From Syngnathus acus (lineage: Eukaryota; Chordata; Actinopteri; Syngnathiformes; Syngnathidae), in assembly GCF_901709675.1 (NCBI RefSeq), contig NC_051101.1:3218501-3282500 (forward strand): 64,000 bases of DNA, read 5' to 3'. Position 1 is the first letter of the stretch. Every line of letters starts with the position of its first letter. Of this stretch, positions 1 to 17,051 are shown in pieces. The position numbers and the translations under genes were made by a program. A model generated the notes under the pieces. It saw nothing but the letters and a program-made list of their open reading frames with translations. It did not search any database and was not told the DNA's origin.

Positions 1-2
1 AC

Positions 3-2372
3 AGAGAAATTCGCTCGCACATTTGGGGAACGCTGGGCAAACGGCAGCTGCATGGCTGGAGTGTGCCTCTGGCTAACACTCAGGTAATGCAAAGGTCGCC
101 CTGACATGTTCTTTGGTTGGTGTCCGCAATCCTTTTGGCTGTAGGAATCTCAGGAACCGGTCCAGGAGCCCAAAGACATGCCGGTCCTGACGCAACTCCG
201 ACTCCTGGACCAAAGAGATTGCACTGCAAAGGTGAGGCACGTTCATGCAGATCTCTTGAGCAAAGCATTTTCAAACCTGCTGCTTTTTTTCAGCTGAACT
301 GCGCGGTTGCCGTCCCACCTGAGATCTCAGGAGAGGCGACGGTAAGTTCTTCGCGCTTGTCCCTTCCGCCAGTCGGCCTTAAGTAACATCTGTTCCAAAC
401 GTGGCCAGTGTTCCGTGTGGGTAGTTTCTGGGCCCGCCTCCAACAGTGGCATCACAGTGATTGACCCTGCCCGATCCAACGCTGTCCTGGATCAGTTCAG
501 CCTCCCCCCCACAGCTCCCGCCCTCTGCATCTGTGCCGTGCCCCCCGTCGGTCAGTGCCCGCACCCCTCGCAAACATTCCCCAAACTTTGTTTAGTCTCG
601 TCCCACCCTCGCCTGCGGTTTCACTGGAAACTGATTAGCGCCGCTTGGCTGGATTTTTTCCCCCTCTCACGCGTTCCTGTTTTTGTTATGTCAGGGGACT
701 CTCCAGGAACTGTGTGGATTGGAACGCAGGAAGGAAGGTAAATGTATGCTGAACAAGCAGCTCTCTGTTTCAGCGCTCGCTTTTTGTACAATGTCATAAC
801 CAATTATTTTACTGTCCAAAAATTGTCCAAATGAGGATGCTACCAAAACTGGTTGAAGACATCAAATGTGATATTTTCTTTCTCCAGTATAGTGATACAT
901 CCGGCCTCTGTAGACAGGGGGCGCTGTCTGCACTCAGTTTCCCTCTCTGAAAGCGTTCATTCACTCAAGTGAGTGCACATTTTTAAATTAATCTTATCTT
1001 GACATGGGAATGAGTTCTTCTCAACACTCTACGTTGACAGATACTCCCAAGGTCAAGTCATAGCTGGCTTAGGTGACGGAACTTTGGCTTTCTTTTCCAG
1101 TAGTTCAGGTAACAGCAGACTGAATATGTTTCCGCCACACTTGATGTATTCGAGTGATGTTCTGTGATTTGAAGGTGGTTGGAACCTGCAGTCACATTCA
1201 TCGATGCCACTGGGGTCCAACCCCGTGCAGCCCATTCGCTGCTGCCTTGCCAAAGGGGGGCGCTTGTGGGTTGGATATTGGAATAGAGTCCACATGGTCG
1301 ACATGAACAAGAGGAAGGTGGAGGTAATCCAGCCGAGAGAGAGAGAGACATAGAATCTCTTTCATGCCGGTCTGATGATGAATCTTTTTTTTTTTTTTTT
1401 TTTTGCCTCGTCAGCATGTTTTCCCCGTCTCGGAGCGCAGCGAGCAGCAGGTTCGCTTCCTGTGTGCCGGAGGAAACGGCGTTTGGACCTCTTGCAGACT
1501 AGACTCTGTCCTCAGGCTCTTTGAGTGGTCGACCGGGCAGCCGCTGCAGGAAGTGGATTTTGCTGCTTTGGTTACCAAATCATTGGGTCGGCACATCATC
1601 GATTTGAAATGCGCTATATTTATGAATGAAGTCTTGTTGACTATTAATTGGCTCTCAATGTGTGTGTGCAGGCCCAGCTTTCCTCAACCTCTCGCCTCTT
1701 CAGATATCCTCTCTGGCTGTCATCTCCGGCCGCCTGTGGGTCGGCACGGCGGGCGGCGCAATCTTCACCGTCCCTTTGTCCATAAGTAAGCGTTATACAC
1801 CTCTTTGTACTTTGGAAGACAGACTTTGTTCTTTTAAATTGGTGAGTTTGTTTTCCACAGCGTCCAAAGGCGTTTCCATCCCATACTCCTCTGTTGCGGC
1901 GGCCCAGCTGTGTTACCACGGACACCGACAAGCTGTCCGCTTCATCATTGGCGCATCAGGTCAGAATTAGCTTAGAATTGCTGCGGAGTTCTTGTGCAGT
2001 CTTGTTGCAAAAACATAAAAAACTTATTAAATCTATTTAGCAAATGATGTATGGAATTATGATCTGAATTAAGTCCCCACATTTTTGGTCAGGTTGCTTG
2101 ATGTCGAGCACCGGCAACAACATGGCAAGCGCTCAGCTTATCCTCAGCGGAGGCGAGGGCTACATCAACTTCCGGATCGGTGAGTCAAAGGCCTGTCAGT
2201 TTTTGGACTTTTTTTTTTTTCCCCTTCACTGATTTATTTTCTCACGCCTGCAGGAGACGACGAGAGCGACGGCTCAGTGGAGTTGTCCCAAGCGACGCCA
2301 CAACGATCTGAACGGAGTCACATGATCATTTGGCAGAATTGCAGCACGCCAGTGCCCAACTCTGCCCTCTGA
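3..2372 (+). CDS. JIP3/JIP4-family scaffold protein, C-terminal exons (partial, 5' end outside window)
   Basis: JIP3/JIP4 proteins link JNK-pathway kinases and vesicle cargo to kinesin and dynein. Only the C-terminal part, a WD40-like propeller in the family, lies here. Coding exons: 3-83, 145-231, 294-341, 409-550, 695-737, 888-968, 1041-1108, 1175-1323, 1415-1586, 1672-1785, 1861-1959, 2093-2179, 2254-2372. All have GT/AG borders and compatible phases; the stop is TGA at 2370. Family landmarks in order: a KLNCAVAV strand, SVWVVSG, a GTVWIGTQEG strand, LGDGTLAFF, LWVGYWNRVHMVD, NGVWTSCRLDSVLRLF, LWVGTAGGAIFTVPLS, AQLCYHGHRQAVRF, SGGEGYINFRIGD and ERSHMIIWQ. The acidic insert that JIP3 and JIP4 carry after their VPGA-type motif is absent, because exon 409-550 joins directly to 695-737. 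The tail after IIWQ (NCSTPVPNSAL) differs from both human proteins as I remember them. It is therefore a family member of uncertain orthology, possibly a third paralogue. Confidence 0.88.
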
Positions 2373-2985
2373 CATGTCCTGGAAGTCACAGATTTTGTCA
2401 AATCTTTTCCACTACGTTAATCCCCAAAAATTGCCACGTGGTGCCTTTGCCGCTGCCGTCTTTTTATGCAAATGTGTCTCTGTTCTGTTCTTTGTTCTTC
2501 TGCCTGTTACCACCTGAGAGTAATGCTTTCAATTTCGCTCAGATAATCTCAAATGCACACATATGCTAGTTTGTTGCATTCTAAGTTTGTGTTCCAAACG
2601 TTTTGCTTATGAATGAGACATTGTGATGGTAAGATTTTTTTCCATCATCTTGTGTGTACTGTATATATTTTCTTGTTTACTACAAATGAGCCAGAGCATC
2701 ATGCGTCCTTTTTCTTTTAATTTGGGGCTTAAAGTTCATTGTTCATGAGGTATACTCTACTTACATATACCTCCACATTTAAAATTGACCTCTATGAAAT
2801 ATAAGATCCTATGTATTTATTGCTGTAATCATGTTTTTCTTTGAATCATTTGATTGTTTTACTGTTTTAATATCTTCTCCAAAGCTACGGGGTGTCATTT
2901 TATGCAGTATTTAAATGCAATTGTGCACATGGAACAAATGAATTGTAATCTTGTACATTAAAAAAGTGATTTATTTCATAGCTTT
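2373..2985 (+). other. 3' UTR of the JIP-family gene with ATTAAA poly(A) signal
   Basis: AT-rich non-coding stretch directly after the TGA stop, with no maintained reading frame. A variant poly(A) hexamer ATTAAA lies at 2957-2962. The next gene, tmem238, ends tail-to-tail from the other strand with its stop at 3123, so the two transcripts end within about 150 bases of each other. Confidence 0.55.
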
Positions 2986-3122
2986 TGGTTTGTTTAACTC
3001 AAATGAGGGCAACACTGAGTATTCTACAACATGAGTAAGTCACGTATATTGAAACAGAATGCAACGCCTTGCTTTACAATTGCTGTTGTTTGTCCTTGTA
3101 CACAGCGGCAGTGCGCGAGTGT

Positions 3123-3452
3123 CTATGTGGGACTGCTGCGAGTCCTGGGGAGCCGTATCCTCCTGCTCAGGGATCGGGCCAGGCGGTCCACAGCGCTGCC
3201 CATGGCGCCCCCCAGCTCCTTCCTGGAGGTCAGACCCTCGATGTTGCCACTGTACCACAAGACCCAGCCCGCCAAGGACAGCAGCACCAACAGGGCTCCC
3301 GAGTAGACCAGAAAATCCCCAAAGTCTCTTCCCTGGATCTCCAGCGGCGCAAAGACACCCAGCAGCAAGGAGGTCACACCTAGCAGGTCCATCAGCACTG
3401 CAAACACCAGGGCCAGCTTGCAGTGGGACAGACCGTCGTATTTTGGGGCCAT
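3123..3452 (-). CDS. tmem238: Transmembrane protein 238 (TMEM238)
   Basis: Single-exon reading frame of 109 residues from ATG at 3452 to TAG at 3123. A longer frame starts 7 codons upstream, but its start is preceded by no conserved residues. A TAG acceptor-like site lies just before the CAATGG context, suggesting a 5'-UTR intron. Two hydrophobic helices are visible at about residues 10-34 and 43-64. They flank the family-typical stretch GRDFGDFLVYSGALLVLLSL and are followed by GWVLWYSGNIE. The tail is basic (RLARSLSRRIRLP). The order helix, GVFAPL, GRDFGD, helix, GWxLWYxGNIE matches remembered human TMEM238, which also maps to 19q13.42. Its molecular function is not established; it is expected to be a small integral membrane protein. 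Confidence 0.88.
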   Translation of the reverse strand: MAPKYDGLSHCKLALVFAVLMDLLGVTSLLLGVFAPLEIQGRDFGDFLVYSGALLVLLSLAGWVLWYSGNIEGLTSRKELGGAMGSAVDRLARSLSRRIRLPRTRSSPT

Positions 3453-4284
3453 TGCTAAACACACATTGATCATTCATTATTTGAGGGAAATTGAATTGCA
3501 ACAAGACAAAAAAATCACGCAACCAACATACAAACAAAAAGCACTGCTAATGGACAAGAATACAGTCATGTTAAATGTTACATTTATTCAGTATTTGCCT
3601 ATGTTTTCTGTGTGTGTGCTGCTCTTGTATTTGGACGTTTTGGATCGTCTTATAATTGCAGTGCGAAAGAAACTGCAAGTAAAAAGTGCAGCCAACTAAA
3701 ATTCTAAAACTTACAATTTGAAACTGAGCAGCAGGCGGAACAATGGGTGCAAACATAGACTTGGTGTCAAAACGGTCAAAAGTGCCACACCTGTCCCGTG
3801 AGCTTCAGGTGAGAATAACCTCCAGATCACGAGCACGTTTCTAAAGAAACCAAGAAATACTTGTGGAAAAACGAACGCACAAATGATCATCTTAAAACTC
3901 TTACCTTAAAGGTATACAGATTTGTATGTTGACGAGTAGTATTAACAAATAGTTTTTGACACTCCCCGGCAGGAAAAACTCCAGTAAACATCGAAACCTG
4001 ACACCTCGTCACTTGCTCTACCTGTCCTGAGTTTTTGTTTTTTAACTCACTAGCGCCAACGCAGGTGAATTTGAAAAACAATCATTTTTGCACCCACTAA
4101 CTGCAACTAGTGAGGCAAAACGGCGCAGTCCTGTTCTTTGACTCGTTGAGATCAACGCAGGCAAAAACTTACTTTAATGACATCCTTTCCCAAGTAAACA
4201 TAGTTTTATTGCATTTTATGCATGTCGTGGCAATTTTAAATAGATTCTTTCAAAAGCCGCGCCACATTCGCTTGGTACGCGATT
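3453..4284. other. Upstream region of tmem238, no further coding exon seen
   Basis: AT-rich sequence between the tmem238 start and the ccdc106 promoter candidate. It should contain the tmem238 promoter and any 5'-UTR exon, but I could not place a transcription start. No repeat or RNA gene is recognisable. Confidence 0.4.
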
Positions 4285-4365
4285 GTAACCGGAAATAACG
4301 TCATCACGCATACATATTGTTATTGTTAGCTTGTTAGCTAGCAGAGGGTTTCGCGAGATGGCGAC
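4285..4365 (+). promoter_or_regulatory. Candidate TATA-less promoter of ccdc106
   Basis: A cluster of housekeeping-promoter motifs within 80 bases: an ETS core CGGAAAT near 4290, an ACGTCA half-CRE near 4298, and the CGCG element TCGCGAGA at 4351-4358 followed by ATGGCG. There is no TATA box. The coding start of ccdc106 is 700 bases downstream, behind a TTTTCTAG acceptor at about 5050, which implies a non-coding first exon here. This is motif-based inference only. Confidence 0.45.
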
Positions 4366-5060
4366 ATGACAGAGTAATAACGACGTCTTATTACATGTCT
4401 ATCATAAGGTTATTACCAGCCTTTATCCGGTACGTACCGTACCCATATTGACACTTTTGCAACCGAAATGATGGAATTTATTGTCCGAAAGACAGAATGA
4501 AACACCCGGAATTGAAGAAAAACGATTTTTGCGTACGATATTATTTTCTCGTTGCTAGCCTTTATGACAGGCTAGTAATGAGCTCGTTAGCAAAAGGCCT
4601 ACTAGTAAATAACAGAACGTGTCGTAATTATATATTGTTCCATCTGTTATTTAATGGAAGAATAAATGGAATGACAGAAATATCATATTGCGTAAACATA
4701 ATTTGCAGAGATGTTAATGGGACACCAATTAGGTACACCTCCCTAATGGCATCTAATACAAAGCATCAGAACGCTCTTTAAAAAATAATGTTTTTTTTTG
4801 TTTTGTTTTTTAACCAGGCCTGTTTATTACTGTAATTGTTGTTTGCAGTGGTTTACAACTGTGCAATTTAACACTTGTTGCTAATGATTTGACCTGCTCA
4901 TGTGGATAAATAAATATAATACTCGAAACAGTCCCAATTATAATAGTGTGAAACTACAACACTCCAAGATACAAATTACAGTTGTTACACATTTTTCAAA
5001 AGGAATCCTTAATCGCTTGTTCTCTAATTGAATATTATTCCACTTTTCTAGATATTGGCA

Positions 5061-6875
<1,815 letters not shown>

Positions 6876-7704
6876 CACGAGAACCTGGTCCACGGCAAGA
6901 GGGCTAGACGGAAGGAAGTCCGCAGGCACAGAGAAGGATTTTATTCTCTTAGAACGCTGAAAACAAAATATTGGATGCTTTCGCCTCTGATATAGATTTC
7001 TTATCTATATGTGTAATACAATGTGTCATCTTATGTGGAAATCCTGTTCTGTGAGTTCCATGGTATCCACGTGATGCAAAAATAATCACTTTGCTGTATT
7101 ATTGTAATGTTTGGATACCATCCACAAAAATATGTTAACCCTTTTTTGAATATGCACTTACATTTTTGTACAGCCACTTTGTAATTGTCGGCAATGAGTA
7201 GCTATTATTCATTATTACTGTGTTTTGTGTCTACTTTTTTGTCAAACATCTTAGTTGTTTCTACCTTACTTTGTGTTTTGCGTCTTTGAATCGTGTAACT
7301 TTGCATTACAATTTTGTACATATACAATCTTTACATGAAAGTTAAATACAATTGAACTGTATTTGGATAGTAATTCTTTTCAATGCCATAGTGTACCGTA
7401 CACCTATTCCCATTACTAACAGGGGCTGCGGGGTAAAGTGTATTCGCTCTTGTTTGCTTATTTGTTTTTATTATATCTATTTTAATAACTACATTATTTC
7501 AATGAAAACAGTAACATTCTGTCAGGCATCACATTTGGCATACTCAGGCTATCAATCAGGATGCCCATAGGGGTGACGTTCAAATGAACCGAATTCACAC
7601 CAAATAAATAACATTTGCCATAAATATAAAAACATAGAAAACAGTTACTTTCTTAGTCATTTAGTTCAAATTTAAAATAAAATTTCAAACAAACAAAAAA
7701 AAAG
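6876..7704 (+). other. ccdc106 3' UTR and spacer to u2af2
   Basis: Non-coding, AT-rich sequence after the TGA stop at 6873. An AATAAA hexamer at 7603-7608 is a possible poly(A) signal, though the transcript could end earlier. No conserved frame or repeat family was recognised. Confidence 0.4.
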
Positions 7705-7770
7705 AGCTGACGGCCATTTTCCGGAAAGCCGTTCATGAGCTTCCGGTGTTGAGGAGGACCAGGGAGACGG
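7705..7770 (+). promoter_or_regulatory. Candidate u2af2 promoter (YY1 and ETS motifs)
   Basis: GGCCATTTT (YY1-type) runs directly into CCGGAAA (ETS-type) at about 7712-7727, and a second, inverted ETS core TTCCGGT lies near 7741. The layout is typical of TATA-less promoters of ubiquitously expressed splicing-factor genes. The sequence to the ATG at 8255 has a higher GC content than the preceding 3' flank. No transcription start was mapped. Confidence 0.4.
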
Positions 7771-8254
7771 AGGGAGAAAGAAAAGCGGGCATACAGCCTT
7801 CTTCGTGTACTCTTCGCCTACCGCTGACCCTTACAAGAAGTGGGCGTTAGTAATTGGAAGCCGGACGACTGCTCTTTCGGGGCGGCCAATTCATCATCCA
7901 AGTTTGTGTTTGCCGTGCAGTTTGATAGTCCCCATTCATTCCGTTGTCTGTGTTAGCACGCTAAGCTAAGCTATCTTAGTGTCTGCTCCGCCGGGCCTAT
8001 TTTTTTTTTCTTCCTGCTGGACTTTGCAACTAGCTCGCATTGCTAACCCACGTTTCCCCCCCACCGATGACTCCCCCATCGATTTACAAATAAAGTCAAC
8101 TCCTCTCTTTTCTTGCTAATCGGTATATAGCCAATTTATAGTGGATTACTAGTCGTAGCTAATTCCTCGTGCAAGATTTTTAGGGGGGAGGGTTTCGAGG
8201 TGCACTTTTTTGAGCGAATAACGCAGACTCGCAAAGACGCCGAAGCTTGCAGAG

Positions 8255-12943
<4,689 letters not shown>

Positions 12944-13990
12944 AGGAGGCAAGACGGGGGAAAAATAATGTGGGGAGGTAGTTTGGCTGGGGAGGTTTGA
13001 GCTCCCACTGACCAGATAAGCCAATTGAGTGAACTTTTTTTTCCCTTTTTTTTTTTTTGTCAGTGGAGATCACGCGTGATGTGAGATCTCAGAGGAAGTC
13101 AATTAGGCTTATTCTGGTTGTGGGAGGTTGGGGTGGGGGGAGGGGGTTCTAAAACTTTTTGAGAAAATGTGTGTTATGATAGGTCCAGGGTGGGGTCAAC
13201 TGTTTTTATACTTTGTGAGCCGGAGATGTCATTTTTTTCCGAGAGGGGAGGGGGGCGTAACATGTTTGTATTTAAAATGGAAGGAACTTGTCAAAGGTGC
13301 ACCGAGGGCAAATCCAAAAAGACGGCTGTACCGAAATGAAAAGGGTGAGGGCATTTCTGTTGGGCCGCCTTGTACTTATTATTATTCACTAGCTGTAACG
13401 TCCAATTGAGTTTCGCCGCCATTAGAAAGACTAGAAAAGACGCCATTGTTTTTGTTTTGTTTTTTCCTTCTTCTCTTTTCCGTCAGACTACTGCCCCGCG
13501 CCCCCCTCAGGACGATTGCTCGAGAATGTGTCGTGTGAATGTCAATGTTGCTGTTCCCAAACTATGTGTAGCTTTTGCTGGCTCCGGCTTGTAACATCAC
13601 ATTGTACTACTCAGCCTGTAGAATAACACCGACTACAGTAAAGGATGTTTTCCATCCAACCTTTTCTATCCATCCTCTTCTTTCAACAGCTTTTGTTCAG
13701 GCAACACTCAAAACGTATTTATAGGGGATTTTGCTTACCAAAAGCCTTAACAGAATGATTCCGTGACAATTGGACGAGGAAACAAATCTGGCCGGCCCTT
13801 TACTTAGTCCGATCCATTTCCAAAGTCGTTAATCTCCTGTACTTTGCCTCGCATTGCCAATTCTTGTCCCCTGTTAACATCAAAATCTGAACTGTAACTT
13901 GTGCTTGGACCCGGTGATGAAATTATTTTTTTGTTTCATTTGTGTGCATCGTCTCACCTCTTTGACAAGACCAAATAAACACATGAATTA
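12944..13990 (+). other. u2af2: u2af2 3' UTR with AATAAA poly(A) signal
   Basis: About 1 kb of non-coding sequence follows the TAG stop at 12941, with G-rich and T-rich patches. A canonical AATAAA lies at 13974-13979, which gives a plausible transcript end near 14.0 kb. No open frame in it has recognisable homology. Confidence 0.6.
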
Positions 13991-15246
13991 TACCTACACG
14001 TCGTCCTGTGCTGGAAACGCTAACTGACACAACTCCGGTACAAGAATTAATTACTTTTAGGCCCATTTTCTAGAATAAAGTTACTAATAGATGCTTTATT
14101 CGTCAAGCTGCAATATTTACAATTATACCAAATTAGAAGCAAGTGGGGAGAAAAAAAAAGATCAGCTTTTGATGGGCCTGGAGGGAGACGATTCAATAGT
14201 TGACTGTTCCTATTTTATAGCAAGTAAAATAAGTCAAAATAATATCGTCCAGTTATTCCACAGCGGTAGTTTCGTTGATGAAAATGTAAAATATTTTTCC
14301 AGCTGTTAAGAAAATAAGCGTCTTGACTAATCGGTATGGAGCGCTGAGTTATGGCAATTACCCATGATGTCCACAAGGCGGCGCTGCCTTACCCTTGATG
14401 CGGTATGTCATGTCAGAAACCGCAATATTTTCATCTTTAAAAAAAATAATCAAAATATATCAGTGACACTACACAAACAATGATAATGTTTGAGTACAAG
14501 ATATGAATAATCGAATCTGATGTTAAGTCTTAATTGTCTGTGGGAGTGGGCATCAGTTTTGGTGGCTTCCGATTAGACGGTCGAGCCGCATAATAAGACG
14601 AGCGAAGTAAAAAACGGAGTAGTTGACAGCCACCCCCGATCCACTGCGGTTCCTCCCCCTTTCCTTCCCCCTTCACTTCATGTCATTAACAGGTGCCTGT
14701 CCAAAATAGACGCACGGCCGCTGTGTGACAGAAACAGGCATGTTTTCAATCACGCTGGCACGGCTTGCGTTCTGTATTCCACCGTGTATGTATCGGTGTG
14801 GCCGTGTACGGGTAATGTTAGTAAGTCGTAAGCCGAGGTTTTGCACAGTGACCACAGACACACATAGACGGATCTTTCCTAAAGAGTGTTGGCCAACCGG
14901 GCTGCAGCCCCCTCCCCTGTTGCACCCACTTTCCATTACTGTTATTTACCCCCCCCCACTCCTTCCGTCGCTCTCTTTCTCTTTCACTAACTCCCTCGTT
15001 CTCTTAATTTTCAAGCGTCTTCTCCTGAACTCAGCACCAAACTGCAGGTCAGAATTCTTTTCCTCCCCCTCGCATTTGTTGCTTTTCTTACTTATGCATA
15101 GAGTTGCAAAAGTTATTCAAAGTTGTAAAATTTCCATTGGGATTAAAGGGAAAGTTTGGCTGTTAATGGAGAATTAAAAATTGTATTTGAGCATAATTCC
15201 TTAAATTCCAGCTAGCTAGACAGAATGAATCCAGTTTAAAAACTGT

Positions 15247-15272
15247 CCCCCCCCCCCCCCCCCCCCCCCCCC
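15247..15272. repeat. Poly(C) run, 26 bases
   Basis: Uninterrupted homopolymer of C (G on the other strand), likely length-polymorphic and prone to sequencing error. Confidence 0.9.
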
Positions 15273-15627
15273 ACATACTTATTTTTGTCTTTCAAAACAA
15301 TTGTAAAATTAATTTCTCAAAAATATTGCATCGTATGTTCTTTTGGTGTTTTTAATACTTTGATTTTAGAAATGTCTTTGATTATTTTGTTTGTAAATGT
15401 CGTATTTTTCATTTTGTCAGGTCGTATTTTCAACTAATGTGTAAAATGAGCTATATACTGTAAATAAAGCTGCCCTGCTTTGCCCTTACCTTAAAATTGT
15501 ACCAATTTATTATCTTGCACCGATGTGGGCTGATGACAAAACACAATGTTTATGACTCACTATAATGTTACAGCTCTTTGATTGGATCTCGTAATTAGTC
15601 TGTAGAGTGTATCTTAATTTATTAATC

Positions 15628-15918
15628 TAGGGGTGTCAAACTCCTTTTTATCGCGGGCCGTATTGTAGTCATAGTTTCCTTTGGAGGGCCATTATGACTA
15701 AACCCAAATAAATATATGAACGCTTCATACAGTACAAGATACAAAACAAAAAGCTCGTTTTCAAATCAGACGAGTAAAAACTGTTCTTCAAATATTTTAA
15801 AAAGATGATTTTTTTTAAAGTGAAGACAATTTACAATTCTAGTAATGACATGAATTTGATGCACAATTTGTCTTCGCGGGCCACATCTGGCCCCCGGGCC
15901 TCGAGTTTGACATTTGTG
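15628..15918. mobile_element. Short non-autonomous hAT-type DNA transposon
   Basis: The left end is TAGGGGTGTCAAACTCC and the right end contains GGGCCTCGAGTTTGACA, the inverted complement of the CAGGGGTGTCAAACTC-type terminal repeat common in vertebrate hAT elements. An imperfect 8-base flanking duplication (TATTAATC left, TATTAGTT right, 6 of 8 matching) fits hAT insertion. About 290 bases, with no transposase frame. Confidence 0.7.
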
Positions 15919-16902
15919 TATTAGTTGGCTCTTGGAATGTGAATCTTCTCTCAATGTTATGACCTAAATGTAAGGTCGTTGCCATTCTTTTTAATGAATA
16001 GCCCAAGCCAGCGTTAAAAGCAAACAGGTGGCTGATGTAGTCCGGTGCCAATATAAATCCTTTGGGACCACTAGTGCAAAGCTCGGAATCAAGCGATCCA
16101 AGAACTGGGGGTGGGCTGAGGGCTTCTGTCCTCTTGTCCACTGTGTGACCTGTCACAGCCCCCCAGGCTGGGTCAATTAGTGAGGCCCACTCTGGTTCAG
16201 GCTTGAATTATCGCCTGACTTGCACGGCGTGTGGGTCAGCTGCCACCTTGTTGAAACGGGCGCCTGAGGACCCCTGCTTATACTCGGTGGGGAGCGGAAA
16301 ATGCTTGAGACGCCGAAATCACACACACGCTCGCACACACACATACCTGATTGCCAGTTTGTCTCATGTCATGTGATGCAGGGCGTGGGGTATTTGTGGC
16401 ACCACGTTATCCCCTCAGATCAGAAGGGATCCACATCCAATCCTGACCCTGAGGGGACAACTCGTGTCTGAGCTTTGTGATGGGACAATAAAAGATGGGC
16501 GGTCCACTGTGGCACTCACCTTGACCCCCACATCAAACTACTCTACTAGATTCGTGTAGATAAAATGTTTCTTTGGTTTTCTAGTTTAGCATGATAAAGT
16601 GTTTTTGGTGGTGGAGCATCCTAAAAGCCAAAAGTTGGTTGGTGTAAAAGCTCTGAAGCATCCGATCATGATAGTGTTCCTCAGGGATCCATTCTTGTCC
16701 CTCTCCTCTTTAACTTAAGGCATGTTATTAAATTTGTGGTAATCGTAGGACCTTGAATGTAAGTAACACCTGTGGTTTTTGCTGTATTCTTTATTGTTGC
16801 TTTTCTTTTTCAGAGAACTGCAAGAAAGGAAACACTGGGATGGAGCTTCGTTTATAGCCTTATGTTTTTTTTTTAAATTTGATCCTCTATCCTAGTGGGA
16901 GC

Positions 16903-16903
16903 T

Positions 16904-16954
<51 letters not shown>

Positions 16955-16984
16955 TTCATTCATTCATTCATTCATTCATTTATT
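16903..16984. repeat. Tetranucleotide microsatellite (TTTA)n followed by (ATTC)n
   Basis: About 13 TTTA units change into about 6 ATTC units. It sits only some 70 bases upstream of the cacng6 start codon, so it lies in the promoter or 5' UTR, and repeat length could vary between individuals. Confidence 0.9.
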
Positions 16985-17051
16985 TTAAAGCTTCATCATT
17001 GCATCAATACTAAATACTCCCAAGTGTTCCACCTCAAACCCACGTGGTCAA

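Larger units (their letters stand above)
13991..17051. other. Intergenic region between u2af2 and cacng6
   Basis: No coding exon could be supported. The longest open frame (14725-15177) is low-complexity and lacks family motifs. The region holds a hAT-type non-autonomous element at 15628-15918, a 26-base C run at 15247-15272 and a TTTA/ATTC microsatellite just before cacng6. The cacng6 promoter and 5' UTR must lie toward the right end, but no clear core promoter was found. Confidence 0.5.

Noticed and set aside
3040-3537. 165-residue minus-strand frame and plus-strand frames around 3059-3469
   Set aside because: Shadows of tmem238; the 109-residue frame in the other register carries the family sequence.
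14725-15177. 150-residue plus-strand frame as a novel gene
   Set aside because: Low-complexity Leu/Ser/Pro translation, no splice or family support, and it lies in ordinary intergenic DNA.
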